Below, piece by piece: positions 14,501 through 25,926 of a stretch of DNA of 64,000 nucleotides; within the stretch, counting starts at the first letter, position 1; each line of letters starts with the position of its first letter. Under the pieces are notes generated by a model. It was given only the letters and a program-made list of their open reading frames with translations. It did not search any database and was not told the origin of the DNA. Both the position numbers and the translations under genes were made by a program. This stretch comes from Certhia americana (lineage: Eukaryota > Chordata > Aves > Passeriformes > Certhiidae): positions 21,761,943-21,825,942 of the forward strand of contig CM031864.1 in assembly GCA_018697195.1 (NCBI GenBank), in the 5' to 3' direction.

Positions 14501-16799
14501 TACCACCTGTAAATAAAACCTCATAGATATTTAATTGCATACTCTTTCCTAAACTACCAGTTTATCAGCATCTGGGTGATCCAATCCTCCAACCCACTCA
14601 TGGCCCATGCTTGCACAATATCACCTCGAAATATTTTAAATGTATTCTAGACACAAGAAGCAGTATTTGTCAGGATTTTTTGGGGGGGAAGGGTACATTT
14701 GAAAAGACATCCTTGAGCATGGTATCTTAACTCCCTGGAGACACACTGAGAGCATCAGTGACTTGAAAGGGAAGAATGTGCAGGCTGGAAACCATGGCTT
14801 TTGGAAACTTGCTTTTCCCAAAGCTGTGTGGCTCTTCAGTGTAGCACATCAAAGAAAAAAATGTGATCAAATATTTTCTATAGCAATCTTTTTTATACCT
14901 GTAGATACATAAAAAAAGAAAATGTTTACTAGCATGTCCCAGAAGATAGAAAAAGGATTCTGTGCATTTGGTCTTACTGTACAAATTTGAGGAGTTGTAA
15001 TCAAGTTCTGCTAACAGGAAGACTAAACCTGCATTCCCATATTCAGGAGAATTTACAAAAAAAGGTATGTTCCCCTAAGGTATGAATCAAAATTGCAAAG
15101 ACTGAAAAGCTGAACCTAGACTTTGTTTAGATTTCTACAGTCTGATTTTCCATATCCTACCATACTGATTTGGAGATCAAGTGGCCTCTTAATCATCTAA
15201 TTCCACCTCTACCCTATCCAATGCACATGCTTATATTAAAACACAACTGCAAAAAACAGAAATCTCTCTTTTCAAAATCAAATATCCAACTGCTATTGCA
15301 TCCCCTGCTTGGAATTGTTCTTGGGAATAGAGCAGATGATACAAAAGCTAACAGAAGTCCCATCCTGCCCTTTCTCAAACAATAAAAATTAATGCTACGG
15401 AAACAAAAATCAGGCGTGACTGCTTTTATGATCTGCCTGTATATTTCTTCTCCCCACATGAGTGGTGTAAATAATTGTAGGACTTGTACCACACCTCAGC
15501 TGAATTTTGTAATGGGGGAGGGAGAAGAGGTAGAAAATATCTTTGTACATACCCAGGTAACTGAGTAGGGTGGGGGTCTCCTGGCACATTCCAGATTATT
15601 AAAAGCTACAGGCCATAAAGAGATAAGATGTAAAACTACCAGAGAAAAGGTTTCTTCAATTATACATATTGCCATTAGCCTTATGCACAAGTAAGAATTA
15701 TAATCCTAGAAATAATACCGCATCTCCTTGAGGAGACTTTTCAATTGCTTTGGGAAAAAAGACAATTAATTGAGAACAGATTCAGAGGGTTATCTGGTAA
15801 GACCGGGACCAAGTGCAAGAGTCCTTGATCAAGATCACATTAGCAAATGTTTTCTCACACAGTGACACAGAATTTCCATTTCTAATCCAATGCAATCAAG
15901 AGACATATAATATTTTGGGGCAATCATTTCAAAACGTTACCACATACCAGGTTGTTTCTAACACATATGGTGTGGTATCAACTTTTTACTTTTTGTTTTC
16001 TGGTCTTCTCTATTTCTGTTCTTCCCAAAGCCAGGTATTACACTATTGATACAAAAAAACTAATTCCAAAAGAAGTAAACCAGCCTGATGCCCCTTGGTA
16101 AACAGCCACCTCCAAACCTGCCATTTTTTGTACCTGTAAGTTTAATTAAGGTCAGATTGTAACATTTTATAATGAACTCACATATTTTCCAAGAACCAGA
16201 TTTATTAGGGAGAAAACTGGAACCCAGAAAAATACACCAATAACTTAAATACTCCAGGAGGCTTATTAGTTAAAATCTAACTTGACAGTCATGTAAGCAG
16301 CAGAGATCCTCATAATGAATGAGCAGAATACTCTACAGCAGATCAGGAATTATAAAACTAAATTAGAAATCCAAATTTCATTTGCTATAAAAACAAACGG
16401 CTCTTTGTTCTTCAAAAGGAAGTTGCTGAGATCATGCAATGAAGCACCCTTCCGCAGTCAATTTCTGAAGCTTAATCCTTTCTATATTTCTTTTTGCTAA
16501 TTATAGATGCATTATGCATTTCTGCATTTTGTGGGAAAGTTGATATGATTAACATCTCATCTCACAGCTTCAGGAAGCTTAATTACTAAAAACTACCCCT
16601 CCTCCATAGAGTGGACATGGAGGAAAAAGCAGAAATTCTACAGCATGTTTCATAGCTTGGCTCCTGCTTCTTGTAGTAGCTTGGGACAGGAGCCAGCATT
16701 ACATACACACAGAGCACCCCTGCCTGGCAGCTCCCTTCATGCCTGAGCTGGGCACAACCCAGAAGGTGCTGACTGCCTCATCCCAGCTCTTACAGCCTC

Positions 16800-17030
16800 G
16801 TGTTGTACAACTGCAGCAAAAACAGTGCTGCCAACACACTGAGGGGTGAGCTCATGCTGGACAGCGTTGCACTGCATCAAGGCTTTCTCTCTTTCTAACG
16901 CTGTGCCATGACCCCAGTGAACAGAAGTTTGGAGAACACAAAGTAGATGACCCAAACTAACCAAAGAACAACTCTGTCATCTAACACCGTGCTCAGCAAT
17001 AAAATGGAGAGGAGGGAGTGCTTCCTCTGT
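16800..17030 (+). mobile_element. Decayed endogenous-retrovirus LTR fragment
   Basis: Blocks align in the same order with the better preserved LTR at 50508-50999: AAAACAGTGCTGCCAACACA, CATCAAGGCTTTCTCTCTTT, TGACCCAAACTAACCAAAG, and GCTCAGCAATAAAATGGAG corresponding to the TATA region. Divergence is high and the 5' part is unclear. No internal retroviral genes are next to it. The LTR class was recognised from memory of bird repeats. Confidence 0.55.
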
Positions 17031-18441
17031 CACTCAAATGAAATAAGCTGTGCTCTGAAAAGAAGAACTGGAATGTCAGACAAAATAGTAATGTAAGACT
17101 CTTGGCAGCCCAGTTTCCAACAAGGAGACAAGAATTAATAGAAACAAATCTTTTTGAACTGAACATTAAAGTCAACAGAACAAAACCTGGGTCTGAGGCA
17201 CCAAACAAGTACCATATCCTTCTACTTGTACCTCTGTCTCACCTTTATTAATGGCTAAAACCTCGAGAATTGTCCTTTTCTTCTTCACAGAGCATCTCAA
17301 GCTTGCCTGTGAGGCAAAGGGGAAAGGAATCCTGCTTGGCATAATTTTCATTGTCAAGACAGATATTTTTCAAGCTGAGATTTTCAAGCTTCCAAGGCTT
17401 ACAATGAAAAAAAAAAAACAACTATTGAGAACACAGCCACAAGTGGTTCTTATGCCCTAATTACAGTGCTTTCTCAATTTCTCACCCATCAGAGAACACA
17501 TCTCTTCTCACATACAAGGGGAAGGAGAATGTCTGTGACCGAGTGTGATACTGTTAAAAGGAGCATTTAATTGGGACACATTTTTGCATCCCACATTGGG
17601 TGTGACTCTTCATTACGTGATATGTTCACAGGTGACAGGAAAATTATGCTTTACATCTGCAGAGATGTGTAAATGCCTCATTAGGCTTAATAATTATCTC
17701 TTAGAAGGGCAGTTCCACAAGAAAATCTCTGTTACTGAAAAACGAAAGGGACACAAAAAAACAACACTGCAACTGAATCATCACTGTCCTTGCTGAATTA
17801 ACTCACCTCATTAGCTCCAGAAATATTTTTATAAACACATTAATAATGAATGTTACATTGTAAAAAATACATGAATGGGCTACATCATAAAAAGGTTATC
17901 AAGTAGCCCATGAAATCAGACACAGACTGTATTTTCAGACTTGAGCTCAATTCAGCCTGAATTTGTATGTTAATTCACCTATGAGAGAGGAAAAAAAAAG
18001 AAGGTGGAAAAGATGTTGCTGTGAAAAGTTACATATTAGACTTTTGAGGCACAATTTCTTTTCAAACAAAAAAACTACAATTATCATCTCTGACAGACAA
18101 AAATCAATAGTATATGACTGATTCTCTATAGCTAAAAATATAATAACAAATTAAAAAAAACCCAAACAAACAAAAAGAAAAAACACAAAAGAAAAAAGCC
18201 TCAGCACCTTCCTGGATGTGGCACAAGGCACATTATCCTGACAATAAAGTTCTCAAGGAAAGCTGTACTATCCCAATTACATGGACAGTTTTACAGCTAA
18301 ATAAGGATTATTATATTATTATAAATCTTGGAGACCAAAACAAACCATTATTAACTTCTCCCAATGAGAAGGTGATGAGACAAATGAAGCACAACCTTCA
18401 CAGTACCAAACTACACATCATTAAACAAAAAAATTAACCAG

Positions 18442-18447
18442 TTTATT
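18442..18447 (-). terminator. VAV3: Canonical poly(A) signal AATAAA for VAV3
   Basis: The plus strand reads tttatt, so the transcript has AATAAA in the context TATAATAAACTGG. It is the last good signal on the minus strand before gene-free sequence, 2.4 kb after the stop. Cleavage is expected 10-30 bases further on, around 18412-18432, in a T-rich stretch of the transcript strand. Confidence 0.7.
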
Positions 18448-18457
18448 ATATTTAACA

Positions 18458-18465
18458 TATTTACA
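18458..18465 (-). promoter_or_regulatory. Pumilio-like element TGTAAATA near the poly(A) signal
   Basis: The transcript strand reads TGTAAATA, matching the PUF consensus TGTANATA, 11 bases upstream of the poly(A) signal. A second exact copy is at 19070-19077. PUF proteins usually repress or destabilise bound mRNAs (family knowledge). In AT-rich DNA an 8-base match can occur by chance. Confidence 0.4.
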
Positions 18466-18888
18466 AAATAGTACAAATTAAAGTACTGTAACTCCATTAT
18501 TGCATGACATAAAACAATTCCATACAGGCAAAAGCAGCACATGAAAGAGACAATCCAGAATATTTAGGAAGTCTTTGGTACTCAAAATATAGTTTAAGAT
18601 GCAGCATTAACTCAATCAATACAGGGCATTAAACACAGACAATGACATGTAATTTAAACCACAAAAGTAAAGTTTACCTATGGCTTTTGTTCTTCTCAAA
18701 GGATGACTACTGGACTCAGGAACTGCTTAAAAGCTTTACAACAATTTTAGGATGGAGAGAATACTCAAAATGATTCTAAACCCAAGCTGTTGAAAATGAT
18801 TGATATATTTTTCAACTCATTCTGAATTTAACTGCCTCTTTTCAGAACTATATGACAATAAAGCACTGAGCACTTCACAGACCTAGAG

Positions 18889-18957
18889 CCTATACCTCTA
18901 CCCCTTAAGTAGGCAAAACTGGGAAAGAATCATCTTTGCCTACTTAAGGAATATAGG
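18889..18957 (-). other. Long hairpin in VAV3 3' UTR
   Basis: Arms 18903-18917 and 18935-18949 are perfect 15-base complements around a 17-base loop. A second 6-bp stem (18889-18894 with 18952-18957) closes outside an asymmetric internal loop of 8 and 2 bases. The fold forms on either strand but would be transcribed in the VAV3 3' UTR. Its function is unknown. It could be a regulatory stem-loop, a microRNA-precursor-like fold, or the remnant of a miniature inverted-repeat element. Confidence 0.8.
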
Positions 18958-19069
18958 ATTAAGCTCACAACAGACAATCAAACTGCATGGCAAAACATGA
19001 TTAAAGACTGCATACTCTAGCCTACGCTGCTGTACACATAATTTACAAAATTTTTATGCATCCTCTACA

Positions 19070-19077
19070 TATTTACA
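19070..19077 (-). promoter_or_regulatory. Second Pumilio-like element TGTAAATA
   Basis: This is an exact second copy of TGTAAATA on the transcript strand, 0.6 kb upstream of the first and about 110 bases from the hairpin. Its role is inferred from the motif only. Confidence 0.35.
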
Positions 19078-20863
19078 AATGCTCTCAATTATTCCATCAA
19101 GTAATGTACTCAACACAATCACAGTTTACATAATTTTGAGGTAAATCCTTGAAAAGTTAGAACATCAGCAGAATTTCATCTGCTAGGCTGAATCTCTCAA
19201 GTCAAGTTTCTAAGGAGAAGTTCCTCCCTTTCCCCTGGTCACACAGCACTGCCTGCCAGGTGTAGCAGATGGGTAAGACAGTTGCAGAGATGAAGGAGAT
19301 TTTGTGAATTTTTTGTGTTGTGCTTGATTCTTCTTGATGGCCAGGAAAGCCAGAAGGAAGCAAAGAATCCTGGGGGCAGCCAAAGAGAAATCCAAAAATG
19401 TAGTAGCAGATTATGGTGTGTGATCAAACAGTGGAGATTATGTTATGCTGGTAGGCTGGGCAAACACTGCAGTATTAAATCGTGCAGTGTCAGTGCACAC
19501 TAATTTTAAGATGCCAACAGAAAGCAAAAGCAGAAGCAAAAGAGAGGATGTGGGACAGGATGACTTAACTTCATTTAGGAGCTTGATTTTATTTCAAGTT
19601 TTCAAGCCAGGTGTGGCACTACTTAAACATTTAAAACTGCACATCTGAAGACATCACCCAGATTTATTTTAGCTTGTAACTGCATTTCTGCCTCTTCATA
19701 ATTATGTTAATCACTGCCTCACCAAGCAGTGGACACCACTTTACAAGGCCTGATCTTCCATGCTGGCTAACCTAGACACATTTGGGAATGTGGAGAACAC
19801 TGCCAACAAGACAACTCCCTCACTGAACTGCCGTTAACATCCCAGGCAACAAGAAAGGAAAGTGCAGAAAGAAGTTTGCAAATTCCATTTGCTTTCACAA
19901 AAGGTGTTAGAAACACCTAACTAGGAAAAGACAGCACTGAGTTGAAAGCATCAAAGTTCATCCAAATCAATCAAGTGGTTAAGATAAACACTTTTGTTCT
20001 TGAGAAATGACATCCTCTTGCATTAGTATATTCTCCTTCAGAACAGGTCTGCATTTATTTAATGTTATTGCTGAAAACTTACAACTCATCTTGTGAATAT
20101 CCCCCAGCTGCACTTTTATTGTCAGATGCTTAAATGAAATATCCTAACATAAAAAGGCTTAAGAAGACAATAAAAGGATCACACAATTCCACTTTGTGAT
20201 TGTTTTTTAAAGCAATACCACATCACCACACCTTTTTAGAATGTCTTTTAACAGATTGTTAGAAGACTTAAGCAGGACCTCAAAGTAGCCAGTTAAGTAA
20301 TTACATATGCATAAATGCTACTCTTATTTACTATATATTTCCTTCAGAATGTTTTTGTGAGTGTAAAATGGTTTGTAAATTGATAAATAAAGTAGTCTGA
20401 TGTCTCAAGACAAGTCTACTGACTATACTTTATGCCCAGTGGAATGATTGAAATCTGCTTTCTGCATGCAGTGATAAGGAATAATAAGCCTTCATCTCCT
20501 TGTACCATCACAGATGTTAGCTAGAAGAGAAATGTTAAATATTCAGCCATTGCTAGTATTCATGGTGTAGTACAGGGTGAAATGAAAAGGAACAAAGAAT
20601 TTTGTTTTCCAGAGATCTTCTGGGAAGGTGAGGTTGGACTTTGCACTGATCCCCAGTGATAGCAAACTGGCAGCTTGCTTCTTGCACAGCTCTGGGTAAG
20701 GTAATAATCTGTCAGCCCAAACTTCTGTATAAATCCCAACATTAAGACTGGAAGGTTCAGACAGGCAAAAATGTTGCTGTTTAAATACTTAACAGGACCA
20801 ATAACACATTGAAGATATAGATTTTTACAATCCCTGAAACTGCTGGTCAGCAGAGGATAATTT

Positions 20864-20869
20864 TTTATT
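20864..20869 (-). other. AATAAA hexamer overlapping the VAV3 stop codon
   Basis: The transcript reads TGAATAAA, so the hexamer starts at the last base of the stop. It is probably not used, because cleavage there would leave almost no 3' UTR. Confidence 0.3.
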
Positions 20870-20910
20870 CATTCGTCCTCTTCAACATAAGTTGATGGAA
20901 ACCAGCCCAC
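20869..20910 (-). CDS. VAV3: VAV3 last coding exon: end of C-terminal SH3 domain and stop
   Basis: The coding part of the final exon encodes VGWFPSTYVEEDE and a TGA stop. GWFPSTYV is the last SH3 strand and short helix and completes the peptide-binding groove with WW of the previous exon. The ending YVEEDE is the C-terminus I recall for mammalian VAV3. The acceptor TTTTAG at 20911 upward follows an excellent pyrimidine tract. The exon starts in phase 0. The stop codon's last base begins an AATAAA hexamer. Confidence 0.98.
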   Translation of the reverse strand: MGWFPSTYVEEDE

Positions 20911-22554
20911 CTAAAAAGGGGAAAAAACAGAACAAAATAATACATGAGATCCACAGAAGGGTTTTTTAATGACACAACAAGGATGGGTCTGTTCAGTAAA
21001 TATATTAATAGGATTACAAAGATAAACTTGGCTGACCTGACACAGCCAGGGTAAGTACCCTTAAGAAATTAATAACTTGCAGATAAGACAACTTGGAGAC
21101 CAACACCCTCTACGCCACTTCCTTCCCAAAAAAATCTAAAACACATCTGCCCAGATGGGAAGTCTAAAAGTTCAGAAAAATGCCAAGAGTGGAAGTAGTT
21201 TCACTACAGGCAGGACACTACTGGTTTTTGAATGAGGAGTTAAACTTTTAACTGGCTCCAGTCAGATCCAGGGAATCCTCTTATAAAGGAACACTGACCA
21301 ATTTGATTGCTTTAAGTGGAGTTGAATTCCACTGCCACCAAAACAGGTGTTACACGTGACACAATTAGACAGCACAGTCTAGTGTCCTACACTTCAGAAG
21401 TTATACCTATCTACATTCTGAAATTGATGCTATGCCAAGTAAGGTTTATGTAAGACATACAGTGATGCAGTGTCATATATTTCTTATTTTATGTATTTTC
21501 TTTAGGTTTCTTCAGACTTCTTTATACCTAAAGTCAATTTAACATTCATGAACTCAAAACCAAACGTAGAGCATGACGAGAAGGGGTGACTGCAGAAATT
21601 TTTAGACTACCTTGCCAAACTATCTCCAGAATTGAGTTTATAATATCAAATCCAGGCTATGAAAGTTACCAAGAAATGCTAGTGTGTAACAGGGTATGCT
21701 TTAGAATGTGGGCAGCTGCTTTACAATGAGTTGTTCAGCTTTCTTCACATGTAAAATGTATATAGCACAATGGTATTTCTTCTGTTTCCCTATTTCTTCT
21801 GGTCTAATTGACTATTTAATAACCTTTAACCACTTAACTTTAACATAACCAAGCTCATGTACACAATAAAAAAGGTTCTCCAAATTGCATAAAGCAGTAA
21901 ATCTGGACATTCATTTCAGCTGCACTTGCAACTACCATTTTTAGCTTCCAGACAATTTACATTCTTCCACCTCACATTCCCTGACCCTGCATCTCAGTGC
22001 TTTAGACATGGAAGCAGCAGTCTCAAATGCTTCTGACTAATCTGCATTATGAGGCAGTAAACTAAGACTGAAACAGTAAACCCTTTATAGGTCAAAACTC
22101 AAACTTCACTTCCAAGTCTCAGTGCAGGGTGTAACGTGAGTTCATTAAAATCCCTGCTAAATTTATCACTTCATCTGGGCTACATTCATCGAGATCAAAG
22201 AAGCAGCCTTCTAAAAAGAGGTGGTTGATTCCATTGCATTGCAGTTTGGCAGAAAGATGTGGGAAATCATTCTGTGGCAAAGTGCTAAAGAGAGTACCAC
22301 AGAACCTGACCCCAAATATCTGCGTGCAAAACAGTTCAAGAAAGGTCAACTGTAGCAGTGCTATTAATCCTGGTTATTTTCCAACCATATAACCTTGCCC
22401 AAATATTCAGCCTGGTAGGTCACATTAAATAATCAATAATTCAGATGCTGGGAAAGCTACCTGGCAAGAGCTCTGCCTCACTCCTATGAAACAAAGATGA
22501 GAACATGTTCCATCTGTGAATTTAAACACACAAGGTAGGAACACACTTTTTTCT

Positions 22555-22589
<35 letters not shown>

Positions 22590-22647
22590 CAAAATCACTG
22601 TCAGTAAAGGCAGAAAGAAACACAGGAAAAGTAAAAAGAAGTCTTAC
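20911..22647 (-). other. VAV3 intron, 1.7 kb
   Basis: Separates the two exons of the C-terminal SH3 domain. It contains a T27 tract at 22558-22584, about 60 bases inside the donor. No exon or clear transposon was seen. Confidence 0.9.
22558..22584. repeat. Poly(T) tract, 27 bases
   Basis: The longest homopolymer in the window. It is transcribed as poly(A) near the donor of the C-terminal SH3 exon. Confidence 0.95.
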
Positions 22648-22799
22648 CCTTCCATTTACTTCACCTCTCCACCAGCCATTGGCACTCATCTTGGTATAAA
22701 TTTTGACAACATCCCCTTTCAGTAAGGACAGTTCTCGCATGTCTCGTGCACAGAAGTCATACCTGGCTATGGCAATGCCTATCACCTTTGGGCTCAGCA
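22648..22799 (-). CDS. VAV3: VAV3 exon encoding most of C-terminal SH3 domain
   Basis: Two bases complete a valine, then 50 codons begin [19 protein letters not shown] and end [12 protein letters not shown]. All SH3 landmarks are visible: the ALYDY-like ARYDF strand, the acidic RT loop with RELSLLKGD, and the WWRGE motif that forms the proline-peptide groove. The acceptor CTTTCAG is at 22800 upward and the donor GTAAGA at 22647 downward. This SH3 domain binds proline-rich partners such as zyxin and hnRNP K in Vav relatives (family knowledge). An open frame runs past the donor into a poly(T) tract, but the splice site and domain logic end the exon here. Confidence 0.98.
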
Positions 22800-24691
22800 C
22801 TGAAAGGAAGCAGAGAGTCACATTATTAGGGTTGGTTAAATGAAGGCTACCAAATGACTGTAAATAGAAATATTGTAAAATATAAAACAAGGATTCCACA
22901 GCAATATACACTGGCATTCATTTTACACCTGCACTAAAAGGTCAAGATTTAAATATAGGTGGATGGTGTAAAAGTTGAAGGGATTTTTTGTGATTTTTTT
23001 GAATAGTCCTCTATTTTTAGAAGAAAAATCAAACTAGATGAGCTGTAAATAAAAAATCCCCCACCCTAAGATTGCTAAATACATTTGCAATTATTTTTTT
23101 CTTGTGCTTCATAATAAAACTTGCTGCCAGTTATATGCATCAACATATTTTACAGGCCACTAATTTCTTTCCAAAAGAATTATTAGCATTTACAGTTGAT
23201 TTAACTTTAGACCTCTAATGAAGCAAAACAAACAGAATAAGGTGCTGTTCTTTCAAAAAACAACTCCCAAGTTAAATATTAATGCACTTAAAACTGGAAG
23301 CTAACATCAGCATGAGCAAAAAGGTACAAACTTTCTACAGGAAATTTCCACGGATCATTTGTCACAATCTGCATAAATATTGACTGATGTAAATCTATTC
23401 TTTTCAGGAGTTTATTCAGTAAATCACCAATGATTTTTTTCTATAAAATCAAGATTCAGTGAAATTTAACACTTTAAAGTTTTAAGGTACATCGACATAG
23501 AAGAATTTTGCCAATGTAAAGCCCAGACATTTTAAACAATAAAAAGGTGTTATGTATTTTTAAAAAGCAAAGGTACAAAAAGCCTCACTTCAAAAGAAAA
23601 CTCCTTTTTCCAAATACTTTTATAGGAAATTATGTTTCCAACTCTGATGTAGAACGTCCAAACTTGAAAAAGAAATCCTCCAACCATTTCAATGTGAGGA
23701 CAATGAGATGAGAGTGGGCATGGCCTAACAGATAAAAGACCTTTGACTGGAGCATTTTAGAAAGAACATCTATTACTCCACACCATTTTGTAGTTGGATT
23801 ATTTAGCTAAGGCATTTTTCAGCTTTGCTTCCCCATTAATGCCTCTGTTTTCCTATGTAAACCACTGTAAAAGGAGTTCAGAAGCACAGGAAGGCTTCCT
23901 TTGAAAAGATTTCAGAAGAATTTATATGATCATGATGGATGACTTGATATAATATACATAGAATCATCTCTGTCCTCAGAACCCTTTCACATTTCTTAGA
24001 AATACCAATCTTCATTAGAAAATGCCTTTAAGATTCTAGTTTAGCAAGGCCCTCAACAATGTAATACTAAGAATTCATATCTAGTTGCCTTTAATTTAAA
24101 TCAGGAACACAAGACATGGCAAATGAGCTGAGAAATCTTGGCAGCTTCAGTTCTGCTTGTGTTTAAGTTTTCTTTGACTCCACTGGATCATCGATACGTA
24201 ATAGCATTATATATCTGAAAATCATTATATGTTCAAATACTTTCATCTTAAAAGAGAAAATACAAACTATTTATTTTAAACAAGGAATACTAATATAAAA
24301 TATTCAATGTAACACAGAAATAGAATGCCTAAAAAACAGTTTTGACACCAGATAATGCCCCAGTTTATATCTTGACACTAAAGTTTAGTCCAACACTCCT
24401 GACTGCTTATGTAGAGTACACTTATCAGACACTTGATAAATTATGTAAAAGATGCCATATAACAGAGAATCAGCCTCTCTATTGCTTATATTGATGTTGC
24501 AAAAACTTAGGTGATTTATTAAGCATATCAAAGCTCAGACAGGCTTTTTCTTCCCCTCTTAGCCAGACAGATGTAAATGCTGCTTGTTTAGATCCTGACG
24601 TGAATGTAATGTCCTGTACCTTATCAGCATTGCAGTAATCAATTTTACAGGGAAAGAGCACATCATGGGCAGCAATTGTTTTGGAGAAAGC

Positions 24692-24709
24692 AAAAAAAAA
24701 AAAAAAAAA
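24692..24709. repeat. Poly(A) tract, 18 bases
   Basis: An uninterrupted A run within the 10.6-kb intron. Confidence 0.95.
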
Positions 24710-24839
24710 GAGCAGTTATTGACTGGAGGGTCAGTAACCATTCACGGGCATGCAGCAATATTGCTGGTAGATCTGGAGAAGCATTGCAAGATGCAAGGAG
24801 TGATTCTGGGGAGCAGGGTAAAATTTCAGATTCTAGAAA

Positions 24840-25660
24840 AACGATAAAGGGGCATGGAAAAATTACAGGAAGCAAAGATGAACAAATTTGGGAAAACGGG
24901 AAAGGAAAGCACTAAGGAGGGAAGAAATGCACAGAGGAATAATAAAGAGAGAAAATAGCAAGGAAAATTAGAAGAGAGAAGAAAAAGGAGTACATCTGGG
25001 GGAAAGGAGGACTTTTAACTCTCTTTCAAGTCACAAAGCAGAGAGAAAAAGGAGAAAGAAGCAAGAGAAATCAAAACCATATATCTTCAGAAGTCTTGAG
25101 GCAGAAAGTAGCAGAATTTAGATTAATTTAGAATCCAAGATCCATATTTTCAAATAAAAGTGAAGCTCATGATAGGAAATATATAAAAGGAAGCCAGATG
25201 AGTGATGGAATACAGGAAAATGACAGTGCTAATTTCAGAATAAAATATTAACCATATCTCTCTGCTGACACAGTGACAAAAACAACTTGAGTAGAGACTA
25301 TCAGCTCTGAATTCCCAATTAGCACTGTCCCAGGATAAATAAAACTTGAGGGAAGACAACACACGGAAAGGACAACAGTACAGATGGAAGAGAGAAGGAA
25401 CACTGAGTGAAGAACAGAAAGAGGATAGCTACAGGAAGAATGCAGAGAGCAAATGGGATTAACAACGCAGATCCACCAACAGGTGGATGAATGTGAATGA
25501 GAAATTAAAGGGGGGAGGGGAGGGGAAGAGCAAGTGTTAAAAAAGTGCTGTTGATGAAGCAGTAATAAATAAACCTTGTAATAGAAGGGAGATACTCAGA
25601 GAACTAGCTGGAGATAGAGTGAGAAACCCAAAAGAGGTGAATAAAAAGTGCGTGAGTGTA
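24840..25660 (+). repeat. Purine-rich low-complexity stretch
   Basis: The plus strand is strongly enriched in A and G for most of 0.8 kb, including a G-rich GGGGGGAGGGGAGGGG-like run near 25510. In the VAV3 transcript this becomes pyrimidine-rich. It looks like low-complexity sequence rather than a coding region. Confidence 0.7.
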
Positions 25661-25894
25661 TGAGAAAAATATGCTTTTACTTAATCCAGCCTTTCCTTCT
25701 GCAAACAGAAGATGATGACTACAGAAATTATAATCACCTTTGATTTATACTGGAATATGTTGGACATTAACAGTGAACTAGATGTGCTGCAAATGAATTT
25801 TAATACTAGTTTGAACCAATGATGATGCATCTGGGGTGCAAACAACAGAGGTTCCCTATGATCACAGCAGGCTGGTCTAGCTCACATGCTTGAA

Positions 25895-25926
25895 TTCCAT
25901 GAAGGTAGTATTCCATGAAGGTAGTA
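25895..25926. repeat. Perfect tandem duplication, 2 x 16 bp
   Basis: The unit TTCCATGAAGGTAGTA occurs twice without a mismatch, suggesting a recent slippage or insertion event. Confidence 0.95.

Larger units (their letters stand above)
1..18424. other. Gene-free DNA downstream of VAV3
   Basis: I see no exon with domain content or family resemblance on either strand. Short open frames (up to 93 codons) lack recognisable motifs and are at the level expected by chance. The stretch holds a decayed CR1 near 13.9-14.5 kb, a decayed LTR near 16.8-17.0 kb, inverted repeats at 9425-9479 and 9805-9856, T23 at 11402-11424, A21 at 5518-5538 and a short CA run near 3932. In mammals the next gene in this direction is NTNG1 (from memory). 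None of its exons was seen. Confidence 0.7.
18425..20868 (-). other. VAV3: VAV3 3' untranslated region
   Basis: This 2.4 kb runs from the stop codon to a canonical poly(A) signal at 18442-18447, with no splice-like break needed. The length is close to what I recall for mammalian VAV3 (about 2 kb). It is AT-rich, has no recognisable transposon, and holds two TGTAAATA Pumilio-like motifs (18458-18465 and 19070-19077) and a long hairpin (18889-18957). The end point is inferred from the signal; transcript evidence is not available here. An earlier, shorter 3' end cannot be excluded. Confidence 0.75.

Noticed and set aside
22522..22647. Continuation of the C-terminal SH3 open frame past 22648
   Set aside because: It runs through a GTAAGA donor into a poly(T) tract, while the true continuation (VGWFPSTYV) lies at 20869-20910.
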